Positions 43,128-51,746 of a DNA stretch of 64,000 nt are shown piece by piece. This DNA is from Demetria terragena DSM 11295 (GTDB taxonomy: Bacteria > Actinomycetota > Actinomycetes > Actinomycetales > Dermatophilaceae): contig NZ_AQXW01000004.1 of the NCBI RefSeq assembly GCF_000376825.1, positions 248,001 through 312,000 of the forward strand, in the 5' to 3' direction. Positions within the stretch are counted from its first letter, which is position 1; each line of letters starts with the position of its first letter. The notes beneath the pieces were generated by a model. That model saw only the letters and a list, made by a program, of their open reading frames with translations. It did no database searches and had not been told where the DNA came from. Made by a program: the position numbers and the translations under genes.

Positions 43128-44284
43128 CAGTGGGCCCCTCGTCGCCGACGCGACCAGCCACCCGAGGGCGGCGCATAGCCCGCGATGGCCGTCTCGTAGA
43201 CGGCCAGGATGTCTTGAGAGAGAACGCCCCAGTCAAACGTCCACGCCCGCTCGAGCGCTGCAGCACTGAGCTCAGACCGCTTGGGCTCATCGCGAATCAA
43301 CCGAATCGCCTGTGCGGCAAGGTCGTTCGGGTCTTCGTTTCGGAACAACTGTCCGACCCGCCCCTCATCAAGTACTCGGCTGAAGGCACCCAGATCGCTG
43401 GCGAGAACTGGGGAGCCAGCGCTCATCGCTTCGATCAAGATGATGCCGAACGACTCGCCCCCGGTGTTCGGTGCGCAGTACACATCGACCGAGCTAAGCA
43501 GCCGAGCCTTGTCCTCATCGCTGACCGATCCCAGAACCTCCACAGCATTGCGCACGACCGCAGGCTGGCCGCGCAGCACATCGTGCGGGTCTCCCGGCCC
43601 GGCCGCAAGCAGCCGCAGCCCGGGAAACTCCTGCAGCAGTCGGGGCATCGCTTTCAACAGAACGGGTAGGCCCTTGCGCGGCTCTCCCATGCGGCCCAGG
43701 AAAGCAAGCGTCGGACGGTCCGGTGTTCCCTGCCACTCGGGTCTGGCGCTGGCCTGATGAAAGCGCTCGACAAAGACACCGTTGGGGATGATCACCGCAT
43801 CGCCACCCAAGTGGGTGGTCACCGTGCGGCGGGCATCCTCGGATACCGCGATGCGGGCGCTGAGCTTCTCCAGGCTCGGCTGCAGCAAACCGCCCAGTGT
43901 CACCAGAAGTCGGGAGCGCAGTTGGGAGGTATGGAATGTCGCGACGACCGGACCCTCCACGGCAAACAACGCCAGCATCGAGACGCTTGTCGTGATCGGC
44001 TCATGCACGTGCACCACGTCGAACTGACCTTGCTCGATCCACCGGCTCACCCGCGCAGCCGTGACCGGACCGAACGTCAATCTGGACACCGAACCGTTGT
44101 AGGGCACCGGCACTGCTCGACCGGCGGACGTCACGTAGTCCGCTAGCGGGGTGTCGTCGTCCGCCGGTGCGAGTACTCCGACGTCATGGCCTTGGGCAAT
44201 CAGGCTCTCGGCCAGGTCAAGGACATGCAGATTGACCCCGCCGGGCACATCGAAGGAGTAGGGGCTCACGATGCCAATCCGCAT
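43127..44284 (-). CDS. pimA: Phosphatidylinositol alpha-mannosyltransferase PimA
   Basis: A 385-residue GT4 enzyme that adds the first mannose from GDP-mannose to phosphatidylinositol. N-domain: RIGIVSPYSFDVPGGVNLHV. C-domain: FLGRMGEPRKGLPVLLKAMP and the donor site EX7E motif in GGESFGIILIEAMSAGSPVL. ATG 44284 overlaps the upstream acyltransferase stop; the earlier frame start at 44386 is shadow. It is a peripheral membrane enzyme in the pgsA-acyltransferase-pimA operon. Confidence 0.93.
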   Translation of the reverse strand: MRIGIVSPYSFDVPGGVNLHVLDLAESLIAQGHDVGVLAPADDDTPLADYVTSAGRAVPVPYNGSVSRLTFGPVTAARVSRWIEQGQFDVVHVHEPITTSVSMLALFAVEGPVVATFHTSQLRSRLLVTLGGLLQPSLEKLSARIAVSEDARRTVTTHLGGDAVIIPNGVFVERFHQASARPEWQGTPDRPTLAFLGRMGEPRKGLPVLLKAMPRLLQEFPGLRLLAAGPGDPHDVLRGQPAVVRNAVEVLGSVSDEDKARLLSSVDVYCAPNTGGESFGIILIEAMSAGSPVLASDLGAFSRVLDEGRVGQLFRNEDPNDLAAQAIRLIRDEPKRSELSAAALERAWTFDWGVLSQDILAVYETAIAGYAPPSGGWSRRRRGAH

Positions 44285-45204
44285 CAGCGACCCCCCGCGG
44301 TGTCGAGATCCTTCTCGAAGACACGCTGCATCATGTGCCAGTCCTCGGTGTAGGCGTGAATCTGCTCGCCTAGGTGATCCATGCACCGCTGGGTCATGTC
44401 CTGAATCTGGTCGGTACGCGTGCCCTCCCCCGGCTCAATGAGGTCTGAGAAGGTCGCCACCACATCGAAGCCCGAACCGTCCGCGCGGCGTTCGTAGCGC
44501 ACACCAAGGGCATACAGCGCTGCCCCGCTGGCGAGCGCCACTGCAGCCGGACCCGCGGCCACCCGCGCGTTGTGCCCCAGAAGTTGAACAGTCACTCCGC
44601 GACTCGTCAGATCGCGGTCCGCAAGGAGCGGAATGAAGGCGCCTTGCCGTGCTGCCCGGACCAACGTGCCAAATGGGTTCTCGCCGCCGGTCAGCGGGAT
44701 GATTCGCATCCCGAGCGACTCGCGAAAGGTCAAGAATTCCTCGAAGAGTTCCTCGGGCTTCAGCCGCTCCGCCACGGTGGTGACCGGCGCGAAGTACGTG
44801 GTGGCCCAGGCCCCGCATAGATCCCAGTTGCCCATATGGCCGAGGAAAACGACCAGCGAACGTCCCTCCTTGAGCACCTCTCGGGCGCCCGCATCCCCCA
44901 CCAGGCGCACCCGCGGCTCAAGATCCTGCGCGGAGTAACGACTCAGGCGGAAGGCATCGCACCAATAGCGAAAGTAGGAGCGCAGCCCGTCGCCGACGAG
45001 TGCCTCCAATTCTTCGGCGTCGAGCTCTGGTCGCACCAGGGCATAGTTGCTGCGCATCCGGTCGACGCCTTTGCCACCGCGCCGGTGCACCAGCGCGGCC
45101 AGCCCATCGAACGCGGTGTATGCCGCCCGCTCCGGGAGACGCCGCACCAACGTCCAGCCCACCCGGTAGGCGGCGACGGTGACCTGATCGGCGAACTCGC
45201 TCAT
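44284..45204 (-). CDS. Phosphatidylinositol mannoside acyltransferase
   Basis: The 306-residue protein belongs to the LpxL/HtrB-like acyltransferases. The catalytic HX4D is in LVVFLGHMGNWDLCGAWATT, and other family blocks are PLTGGENPFGTLVRAARQGA and FIPLLADRDLTSRGVTVQLL. It corresponds to the enzyme that acylates the mannose of PIM1 in Mycobacterium (Rv2611c/PatA). It overlaps pgsA by 4 bp and pimA by 1 bp. Confidence 0.9.
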   Translation of the reverse strand: MSEFADQVTVAAYRVGWTLVRRLPERAAYTAFDGLAALVHRRGGKGVDRMRSNYALVRPELDAEELEALVGDGLRSYFRYWCDAFRLSRYSAQDLEPRVRLVGDAGAREVLKEGRSLVVFLGHMGNWDLCGAWATTYFAPVTTVAERLKPEELFEEFLTFRESLGMRIIPLTGGENPFGTLVRAARQGAFIPLLADRDLTSRGVTVQLLGHNARVAAGPAAVALASGAALYALGVRYERRADGSGFDVVATFSDLIEPGEGTRTDQIQDMTQRCMDHLGEQIHAYTEDWHMMQRVFEKDLDTAGGR

Positions 45205-45815
45205 GATTCGGACGCCAACGCCTGCTTGCGCACGGTGAGGATGCGTTGGAACACGGTGATCAGGGACGCTACGGCCAACAACGCGAGCACCACGGTGAGC
45301 ACCACCTCAGGTAAGCCGAGACCCACCAGACCAGTAGCCAGCAGGACAGCGACGAGCCGGTCAGCACGCTCGGCGATGCCCACATTGGCGGTCATTCCCA
45401 GCCCCTCGGCTCGCGCCTTGGAGTAACTCACCACACTTCCGAGGATCAGGCAGGCCAGTGAGAGCGCCGCCATCAAGGTGTTGGCACCGTCACCGGCGTA
45501 GTAGAGCACTAACCCGCCGAAGATCGCGGCGTCGCCCACTCGATCCAAGGTGGAGTCCAGATAGGCACCCCACCGGCTGGATCGGCCCGAGGCGCGCGCC
45601 ATCGTGCCGTCGATCGTGTCGGAGAACACGAACACGGTGATCACCAACGTGCCGACGAGGAACTCGCCCCGCGGGTAGAAGGCCAGCGCACCGACACTGA
45701 CACCGATAGTCCCCACAAGGGTCACGACATCCGGACTAATGCCCAGTTTGAGAAAGAGCCTCGCCAAGGGGGTAAAAATCCGGGTTGCCAGGGCCCGCGC
45801 GAATCGGTTCAGCAT
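45201..45815 (-). CDS. pgsA: CDP-alcohol phosphatidyltransferase (phosphatidylinositol-phosphate synthase)
   Basis: A 204-residue enzyme with about six membrane segments and the CDP-alcohol motif DGTMARASGRSSRWGAYLDS followed by TLDR (DGx2ARx8Gx3Dx3D). Its operon place before the PIM acyltransferase and pimA identifies it as the PgsA1-type enzyme that joins CDP-diacylglycerol to inositol-phosphate. RGEFLVGTLVITVFVFSD precedes the motif. Confidence 0.92.
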   Translation of the reverse strand: MLNRFARALATRIFTPLARLFLKLGISPDVVTLVGTIGVSVGALAFYPRGEFLVGTLVITVFVFSDTIDGTMARASGRSSRWGAYLDSTLDRVGDAAIFGGLVLYYAGDGANTLMAALSLACLILGSVVSYSKARAEGLGMTANVGIAERADRLVAVLLATGLVGLGLPEVVLTVVLALLAVASLITVFQRILTVRKQALASES

Positions 45816-45845
45816 GATGCGGACAAGACTACTGAGCCGGGCCCA

Positions 45846-46391
45846 TCAATCCGACCAGGCGGCCGCGAGCGCCTGTCGGGTGTCTTCGAGCAGCGCCGGA
45901 AGCGCCTTAGTTTGAGCGACGATCGGGAGGAAGTTTGCGTCGCCGCCCCATCGTGGGATGACATGCTGGTGCAGGTGCGCCGCCACTCCCGCGCCCGCGA
46001 CCTCACCCTGGTTCATCCCGAGGTTGAATCCGTGGGGTTCCGAAGCACGCTCGATGGCGCCGATGGCCGCCTTCGTGAGCGCGGTGAACTCGGTCGTTTC
46101 CTCGTCGGTGAGGTCGACGTACAGCGACACGTGGCGGTAGGGGCAGATCAGCAGGTGGCCCGGGTTGTAGGGGAACAGGTTGAGCACCGCGTAGCAGGTC
46201 TGGCCACGGTGGACAACGAGGCCATCGGCGTCCGATTTCGCCGTAGCGGAGCAGAACGGACACCCAGCGCCCGCTTCATTGGTGGGTCGTTCGCCCTTGA
46301 TGTACGCCATCCGGTGCGGGGTCCACAGCCGCTCGAAGCCGTCGTTGACGCGGGCGAAGTCTCCTTCGGGCTGGATCTGCTCACTCACCAC
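45846..46391 (-). CDS. HIT family protein (AP4A phosphorylase-like)
   Basis: This 181-residue HIT protein has the active-site triad HLHQHVIPRWGGDANFLPIV and a CPFC metal motif near residue 44. N-terminal LWTPHRMAYIKGERPTNE is typical of the Rv2613c group that splits diadenosine tetraphosphate with phosphate. GTG start. It is upstream of pgsA with a 30-bp gap. In Mycobacterium it follows thrS directly; here about 10 kb of other genes intervene. Confidence 0.92.
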   Translation of the reverse strand: MVSEQIQPEGDFARVNDGFERLWTPHRMAYIKGERPTNEAGAGCPFCSATAKSDADGLVVHRGQTCYAVLNLFPYNPGHLLICPYRHVSLYVDLTDEETTEFTALTKAAIGAIERASEPHGFNLGMNQGEVAGAGVAAHLHQHVIPRWGGDANFLPIVAQTKALPALLEDTRQALAAAWSD

Positions 46392-46397
46392 TTGATC

Positions 46398-47684
46398 CTA
46401 GGGCCACCCTGTTTGGGCGATGGAGGTCCTCTTCAACTCCTGCAAGAGTCCGGCTTGCGCATCCTCTCCACTGAGATCCAGCGCAGCCTGAAACGCAAGG
46501 CTTGCGGCCTGGTGCTCACCGAGCGTACGCAACAGATGACCGCGGATGACATGAAACTGTCGGTGGCTAGCCAGCGCTTCGGCCAGGTCATCAATCCGCT
46601 CTAACGCCGTCTGCGCGCCGTCGCACTCAGCGATGGCCACGGCTTGTCCAAGCCGAACAATGGGCGTCGGCCAATGGCCTAACAACAGGTCGTACAGCTC
46701 CACGACCTCCGCCCAGTCCACCTGATCGTGACTGCGTGGATAGGCGACGGTGGTGCTGATCGCCCCATGGATGAGGTACGGCCCGCGCCCGCCCTGTGCC
46801 AGAGCCTGGCGTAGGAGAAGGTCTGCCCGCTCGATCATGGTCCAGTTCCATGCGGACCGGTCCTGTTCGGCGAGTGGCACCGGCCAGCCGCGATGATCAC
46901 GGCGGGTGCCCCCTCGCGCGGACAGCACCAAAGCCTGCGCAAGAAGTCCCTGCGGTTCGGTGTGTCCTGGCAAAAGGTCGACCAGCGCCTCGAGCATCCG
47001 CAGGGCGACATCGATGAGTTCCGGCCCGGCCTTCGCCTCGGGTGATGACCTGGGATCGGGGCCCTTCTGCCCCGCGGCGAGGAGTACCGAAATCACATCG
47101 AGGACGACGTCCAGGCGGTCGCCAAGGTCCGCGTCGCCAGGAACCCGACACGGCATACGGCTGATCGCAATGCGCTTCTTGGCACGCGTCAGGCGAGCCG
47201 CCATCGTCGACTCAGATACCAGAAACGCCTCGGCGATCTGTGCCGTCGTCAGGCCACCCACCAACCGGAGGGTCAATGCGACCCGTGCGGTGGGCGCCAG
47301 TGCCGGGTGCGCGGCCAGAAAGATGAGCCGCAACTGCTCATCGAGCACGACGGGGGCGGCCTCATCGTCGATCTGTTGGTCCTGTCGGGATGCCTTGCGG
47401 TGTTCCTCCGGATCGCTATCCCACACCAGCAGCGGGAGTTTTCGACGCAGGTTGCCTTCCCGGCGCACGACATCGAGCGCTCGCCGCCTGGCCGCCGTCG
47501 CCAACCACCCGCCGGGGTTGGTTGGCACACCGTCCTGGCCCCACGCGGTGAGGGCCTGTGTGTAGGCGTCCTGGACGGCGTCTTCCGCGAGGCTGAGGTC
47601 CCGCGTCACGCCGACCGTCGCCGCCAACACCGTGCACCAGTGGGCCCGGTGCGCGGCGGCGACAGCCTGAGCAGCAGCGCTCAC
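46398..47684 (-). CDS. ECF sigma factor with long C-terminal extension (ECF42-like)
   Basis: The 428-residue protein starts with sigma region 2 (DLSLAEDAVQDAYTQALTAW, PTNPGGWLATAARRRALDVV) and region 4 (RLVGGLTTAQIAEAFLVSES then TMAARLTRAKKRI). About 230 further residues form a TPR/DUF6596-like helical domain (LIHGAISTTVAYPRSHDQVD, VRLGQAVAIAECDGAQTALE). ECF42 sigma factors have this extension and sit next to DGPF proteins, as here (4-bp overlap). No anti-sigma gene is adjacent; the extension is thought to regulate activity. Confidence 0.88.
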   Translation of the reverse strand: MSAAAQAVAAAHRAHWCTVLAATVGVTRDLSLAEDAVQDAYTQALTAWGQDGVPTNPGGWLATAARRRALDVVRREGNLRRKLPLLVWDSDPEEHRKASRQDQQIDDEAAPVVLDEQLRLIFLAAHPALAPTARVALTLRLVGGLTTAQIAEAFLVSESTMAARLTRAKKRIAISRMPCRVPGDADLGDRLDVVLDVISVLLAAGQKGPDPRSSPEAKAGPELIDVALRMLEALVDLLPGHTEPQGLLAQALVLSARGGTRRDHRGWPVPLAEQDRSAWNWTMIERADLLLRQALAQGGRGPYLIHGAISTTVAYPRSHDQVDWAEVVELYDLLLGHWPTPIVRLGQAVAIAECDGAQTALERIDDLAEALASHRQFHVIRGHLLRTLGEHQAASLAFQAALDLSGEDAQAGLLQELKRTSIAQTGWP

Positions 47685-48040
47685 GGCGTGGTGGCGACCG
47701 TGTCGAGGTCGATCATCGGACGCACCTCGACCCCGCCGCCCTGCTGCACGATCGGATTGCGCCGAGCAACGGCGATCGCCGCGTCGAGATCGGACACCTC
47801 GATGACGTAGAAGCCGACGACGACCTCGTTAACCTCGACAAATGGTCCGTCGACGATGCTGTCTGCTCGGATCGAGGTCGTCGCAACGTGGTCGGCCAAC
47901 GGGCTCCCGAAGACCATCACGCCTTCCTCATGCAGTTCTTGGGCATGCGACTCGTGCTCGGCCATCTCCTGGGCCAACACCTCAGAGTCAGTCGTCCAGG
48001 AGTCACTGGGGTAATACATCAACACCGTGTATCGAGCCAT
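47681..48040 (-). CDS. YCII-related DGPF domain protein
   Basis: The 119-residue protein contains the eponymous DGPF (DSIVDGPFVEVNEVVVGFYV) within a ferredoxin-like YCII fold, starting ARYTVLMYYPSDSW. The ATG at 48040 has GGAG upstream, and the longer frame is VOC-gene shadow. DGPF genes are the usual target or partner of ECF42 sigma factors; the stop overlaps the sigma start by 4 bp. Catalytic activity of the family is not established. Confidence 0.88.
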   Translation of the reverse strand: MARYTVLMYYPSDSWTTDSEVLAQEMAEHESHAQELHEEGVMVFGSPLADHVATTSIRADSIVDGPFVEVNEVVVGFYVIEVSDLDAAIAVARRNPIVQQGGGVEVRPMIDLDTVATTP

Positions 48041-48044
48041 CGCT

Positions 48045-48395
48045 TCACTCCGCCTTGTTGAGTAGTCCGACTTCGACCCCTTCGGGGTCGGAAAACGGCA
48101 CGAAATGCAGATTCTCGAATCCCTGGACGGCCCAGCCAGATCCGGGCGCGAGGCCCGCGTCTGCGACACGCCGGACCTCAGCATCCAGACTATCGACCGC
48201 GAAGGCGAAACTCTGACTCCCCGAGCGTGCGGGATCCAGGATCACCTGGAAGATGACGCCACCAGGCTGGTACCACTCCCGGCAGTTCGGGACCGGGGAG
48301 GCGTCCGGCTCCCGGCCAAACAGCGCGGCGTACCAATCAACGGCGGGTTGGTGCTCTGCGACATAGCGGGTGATGAAGGTGCTGTGGATGTTCAT
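48045..48395 (-). CDS. VOC family protein (glyoxalase/bleomycin-resistance fold)
   Basis: A 116-residue VOC-fold protein made of paired beta-alpha-beta-beta-beta units (TFITRYVAEHQPAVDWYAAL, FENLHFVPFSDPEGVEVGLL). The terminal PFSDPEGVEVGL is the standard last strand. The ATG at 48395 follows CAGGAG. It begins the VOC-DGPF-sigma operon with a 4-bp gap to the DGPF gene, so the operon should answer one stress. Substrate unknown. Confidence 0.87.
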   Translation of the reverse strand: MNIHSTFITRYVAEHQPAVDWYAALFGREPDASPVPNCREWYQPGGVIFQVILDPARSGSQSFAFAVDSLDAEVRRVADAGLAPGSGWAVQGFENLHFVPFSDPEGVEVGLLNKAE

Positions 48396-48523
48396 GGCTT
48401 CTCCTGATCGTTTCGGGCAGCTCGTTGTGCCGCCTCTACCAAGATGTCGAACGCGTAAGTCAAAATCGACAGCCTCATCTGTGGCACGCTCGGCGCGAAG
48501 CCGTCGGCCGAAGGGAGCACGCC

Positions 48524-49876
48524 GTGTCTGCCTTGTCATTCCTGGACCGAGAACACACCATCGCCCCGCCGGGATATAGCCGTTGGCTCATCCCTCCGGC
48601 CGCGTTGGCCGTACACCTCTGCATCGGTCAGGCGTACGCCACGAGCGTCTACAAGGCCCAGCTCGAGGAACATTTCGCTGCGTCCAAGACTGCGATTGGG
48701 CTGATCTTTTCGATCGCCATCGTGATGCTGGGCCTGTCTGCGGCCGTTTTTGGCACCTGGGTGGATCGGGTCGGCCCGCGCCGCACGATGTTCACCGCCG
48801 CGTGTTGTTGGGGTGCCGGGTTCCTCGTCGCCGGATGCGGTGTTGCGATCGAGCAACTGTGGGTGGTCTACCTCGGGTATGGCGTCATCGGCGGAATCGG
48901 CCTCGGTCTGGGCTATATCTCGCCGGTCTCCACCTTGATCAAATGGTTCCCGGACCGACCCGGGCTCGCGACCGGCATGGCGATCATGGGCTTCGGCGGC
49001 GGCGCGATGGTCGCCTCGCCTTTATCGACGCAACTTCTGACCTGGTTCGGCGCCGACGTCGACCCGGGCAGCGCGGTCATGAAGCTGTTCTTCACCCTGG
49101 GTGTCGGCTATTTCTGCTTCATGATGATCGGAGTCTTCCTGGTACGCGTTCCAGCGCCCGATTGGCACCCCGCCGGGTGGGATCCAGCCGAGCACCGGCC
49201 TAAGGCGTTGCAGACAACCGCCAGTGTGTCGGCGGCGAACGCCATTAAGACCCCCCAGTTCTGGTTGCTGTGGGTGGTGCTGCTGTGCAACGTGACGGCC
49301 GGCATCGGCATCCTGGAAAACGCCAAACCCATGCTGCAGGACTACTTCCGCGACAGCAGCGGAGTCAGCACGGTAAGCGTAGCGGCAGCCGGTGGATTCG
49401 TCGGGCTGCTCTCGCTCGGCAATATGGCCGGGCGATTCGTCTGGTCCAGCGTGTCGGATTATATCGGCCGCAAGATGACCTACGTCATGTACCTCGGAGT
49501 CGGCATGGTGCTTTATGCCGGAGTGGCCACGATTGCCTCCAGCTCCACCGCCCTATTCGTGACGCTGGTGTTCATTATCGTCAGTTTTTATGGCGGCGGC
49601 TTCGCCACCGTTCCGGCGTACCTGCGCGACCTATTCGGCACCTTCCAGGTCGGCGCCATCCATGGGCGGCTGCTCACCGCGTGGTCCACGGCAGGCGTCC
49701 TTGGCCCCCTGATCATCAACGGGATCCTGGACGGCACCGGCAAAAAGCCAGGCACGATGCAAGCCAGCGACTACCGCCTCGCCATGCTCATCATGGTCGC
49801 CATCCTTGGGGTGGGTTTCGTCTGCAACATCTTGATCCGTCCGGTGTCAGAACGCTTCCACGAGACCGATCGCTGA
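48524..49876 (+). CDS. OFA family MFS transporter
   Basis: A 450-residue carrier with 12 predicted membrane segments. The N-terminus WLIPPAALAVHLCIGQAYAT and loop FGTWVDRVGPRRTM, plus AGRFVWSSVSDYIGRKM in the second half, resemble the oxalate/formate antiporter branch. GTG 48524 is preceded by AAGGGAG. The next gene, 14 bp on, encodes a 45-residue membrane peptide. Monocarboxylate exchange is likely but unproven. Divergent from the VOC gene across 128 bp. Confidence 0.87.
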   Translation: MSALSFLDREHTIAPPGYSRWLIPPAALAVHLCIGQAYATSVYKAQLEEHFAASKTAIGLIFSIAIVMLGLSAAVFGTWVDRVGPRRTMFTAACCWGAGFLVAGCGVAIEQLWVVYLGYGVIGGIGLGLGYISPVSTLIKWFPDRPGLATGMAIMGFGGGAMVASPLSTQLLTWFGADVDPGSAVMKLFFTLGVGYFCFMMIGVFLVRVPAPDWHPAGWDPAEHRPKALQTTASVSAANAIKTPQFWLLWVVLLCNVTAGIGILENAKPMLQDYFRDSSGVSTVSVAAAGGFVGLLSLGNMAGRFVWSSVSDYIGRKMTYVMYLGVGMVLYAGVATIASSSTALFVTLVFIIVSFYGGGFATVPAYLRDLFGTFQVGAIHGRLLTAWSTAGVLGPLIINGILDGTGKKPGTMQASDYRLAMLIMVAILGVGFVCNILIRPVSERFHETDR

Positions 49877-49890
49877 CCGAAGGAGAAACC

Positions 49891-50028
49891 ATGTCCCACG
49901 CGCCGAACGACCGACCCGCGCTGGCACAGCGACCACAGCTCATCCTTGCCTGGACGGCCGTCGCCGTGCCGTTGCTCTATGGCCTGGCCAATACGATCAA
50001 GAACACCCTGCCGCTGTTTGGCGGCTGA
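49891..50028 (+). CDS. 45-residue MFS-associated small membrane protein
   Basis: ATG 49891 follows a strong AAGGAG. The peptide begins MSHAPNDRPALAQRPQ, has one membrane helix (LILAWTAVAVPLLYGLANTI) and ends KNTLPLFGG. Small proteins of this kind are found right after OFA-type carriers and are described as MFS transporter small subunits. It may stabilise or gate the carrier. It is 14 bp after the carrier gene and clearly coupled to it. Confidence 0.75.
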   Translation: MSHAPNDRPALAQRPQLILAWTAVAVPLLYGLANTIKNTLPLFGG

Positions 50029-50118
50029 GCGATTTCTTGCTCTGCTGGAATCGACCGCGCCGCCAGGCTGTTGGCTCAGACGAAGGATTCTGCAGGACCC
50101 CAGACGAAAGGCAGTGAC

Positions 50119-50553
50119 ATGACATTGACCGGTGAATATGCGCAGGAGAAGACCCCGTGGGTCGCCGACCAGTTGGCCAAGATCGACGAGGCTGGCACCA
50201 CCCGGGCGGTCGACGTTGCAGGTATGCGCGTAGCCGTCTTCACGATTCGTGGTCGTAAAAGCGGCCTCCTTCGACGAGTGCCCCTGATGCGCGTCGAGCA
50301 CGAAGGTGTGTACGCACTCGTCGCGTCCAAGGGCGGCGCGCCCGAGCACCCCGCGTGGTACCACAACGTGCAAGCTCACCCTGAGGTTGACGTTCTGGAC
50401 GGTGACCAGGTCGTGACGGGCACGGCGCGGCAGATTAGCGGTGCTGAGCGCGACGAGTGGTGGGCGCGCGCCGTCGAGGCGTTCCCGCAGTACGCGGAAT
50501 ACGAGAAGAAGACGGACCGCGAGATCCCCGTCTTGCTGGTCGAGCCCGCCTAG
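50119..50553 (+). CDS. DDN-type deazaflavin (F420)-dependent nitroreductase
   Basis: This 144-residue split-barrel protein has the DDN family core VAVFTIRGRKSGLLRRVPLM and LVASKGGAPEHPAWYHNVQA, followed by GTARQISGAERDEWWARAVE and FPQYAEYEKKTDREIPVLL. Members use reduced F420 to reduce quinones or nitro compounds. ATG 50119 gives the usual N-terminus; the frame is open 16 codons earlier. It is convergent with the thiolase gene 13 bp away. Confidence 0.88.
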   Translation: MTLTGEYAQEKTPWVADQLAKIDEAGTTRAVDVAGMRVAVFTIRGRKSGLLRRVPLMRVEHEGVYALVASKGGAPEHPAWYHNVQAHPEVDVLDGDQVVTGTARQISGAERDEWWARAVEAFPQYAEYEKKTDREIPVLLVEPA

Positions 50554-50566
50554 TCGGCGTGTCTCG

Positions 50567-51745
50567 TCAGCGTTCGTACAACGTGACGACGGCCGCACCG
50601 CCGAGCCCTATGTTGTGCTGCAACGCGAGCCGCGCGCCCTGGACCTGACGCTCCTCGGCTTCACCGCGTAGTTGCCAGACCAACTCCGTGCACTGCGCCA
50701 GCCCAGTGGCACCCAACGGGTGGCCCTTGGACAGCAGACCGCCCGAGGGGTTGGTCACCACGCGACCGCCATAGGTATTGAGTCCGTCTTGGACGAACTG
50801 CTCCGCCGTTCCGGGGGCGGTGAGGCCCAACGCTTCGTACGAAATCAGTTCGTTCGCAGTGAAGCAGTCGTGCAACTCCACGACGGGGATGTCCTCCGGG
50901 CCGACTCCAGCGCTGTCATAGACCTCGCGCGCGGCGCGGGCCGTCATGTCGTATCCGACGAGCCGGGTGAGGTCCTCGGGGTCAAAACTGGACTCCGTGT
51001 CGGTCGTCATCGACTGCGCCCGGATGGTCACGGCCCGGTCGGCGACGCCCATCCGTTCGGCGTACTCAGCAGACGCGATCACGACCGCGGCGGCTCCGCA
51101 ACTCGGCGGGCAGCACTGCAGTCGAGTTAACGGCCCGAAGACGTCACCTGAGCCAAGCACCTCCTCGACCGTCACCGCATCCCGGAAGATGGCGTAGGGA
51201 TTTCCGGCCGCATGCTGGCGCGCCTTCACCGAGATCTTGGCGAAGGTGTCCGGCGTGGTGCCATATCGGTCTGCGTAGTGCTGCCCCGCGCCACCGAAAA
51301 ACTGCGCCGCAAGAGGGACATCCTCGTGCGTGCCCTGCGCCTCCGTGGCAACGTCGGTGAAGCGATCCAGCGGGTCTGGTCGGTCGGGCCATTGCGAGAC
51401 CAGCGCGCCACGCTTCATCTGCTCGAACCCAAACGCCAGGACGCAGTCCGCAGCCCCGCTCTCCACCGCCTGTCGGGCGAGGAACAGCCCAGATGAGCCC
51501 GAGGAACAGTTGTTGTTGAGATTGATGACTGGCACACCGGTCGCACCGACGCGATAAAGCGCCCGCTGGCCACAGGTGGAGTCCCCGTAGACATAGCTGG
51601 CATAGACCTGTTGGACTGCCTCGAGCGGGACGGTGGCGTCCGTGAGCGCAGTCCGGATGGCGTCCTCGGCCATTTCGTCGTACGGGCGGGACATGCGCGG
51701 GGTGGCAAAAGGCACCATCCCGACTCCGATGACGACGGCCGACAT
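50567..51745 (-). CDS. Thiolase-like lipid-transfer protein
   Basis: A 392-residue thiolase-fold protein of the SCP-x/lipid-transfer group: nucleophile region LNNNCSSGSSGLFLARQAVE, VELHDCFTANELISYEALGL and the C-terminal GGLLSKGHPLGATGLAQCTE. The typical degradative thiolase CxG ending is absent (NIGLGGAAVV instead), as in the sterol/lipid-transfer branch. ATG 51745 has AGAGGAGAT upstream and nearly touches the TetR stop (1-bp gap). It is probably regulated with the divergent SDR-ACS genes. Confidence 0.87.
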   Translation of the reverse strand: MSAVVIGVGMVPFATPRMSRPYDEMAEDAIRTALTDATVPLEAVQQVYASYVYGDSTCGQRALYRVGATGVPVINLNNNCSSGSSGLFLARQAVESGAADCVLAFGFEQMKRGALVSQWPDRPDPLDRFTDVATEAQGTHEDVPLAAQFFGGAGQHYADRYGTTPDTFAKISVKARQHAAGNPYAIFRDAVTVEEVLGSGDVFGPLTRLQCCPPSCGAAAVVIASAEYAERMGVADRAVTIRAQSMTTDTESSFDPEDLTRLVGYDMTARAAREVYDSAGVGPEDIPVVELHDCFTANELISYEALGLTAPGTAEQFVQDGLNTYGGRVVTNPSGGLLSKGHPLGATGLAQCTELVWQLRGEAEERQVQGARLALQHNIGLGGAAVVTLYER

Positions 51746-51746
51746 G

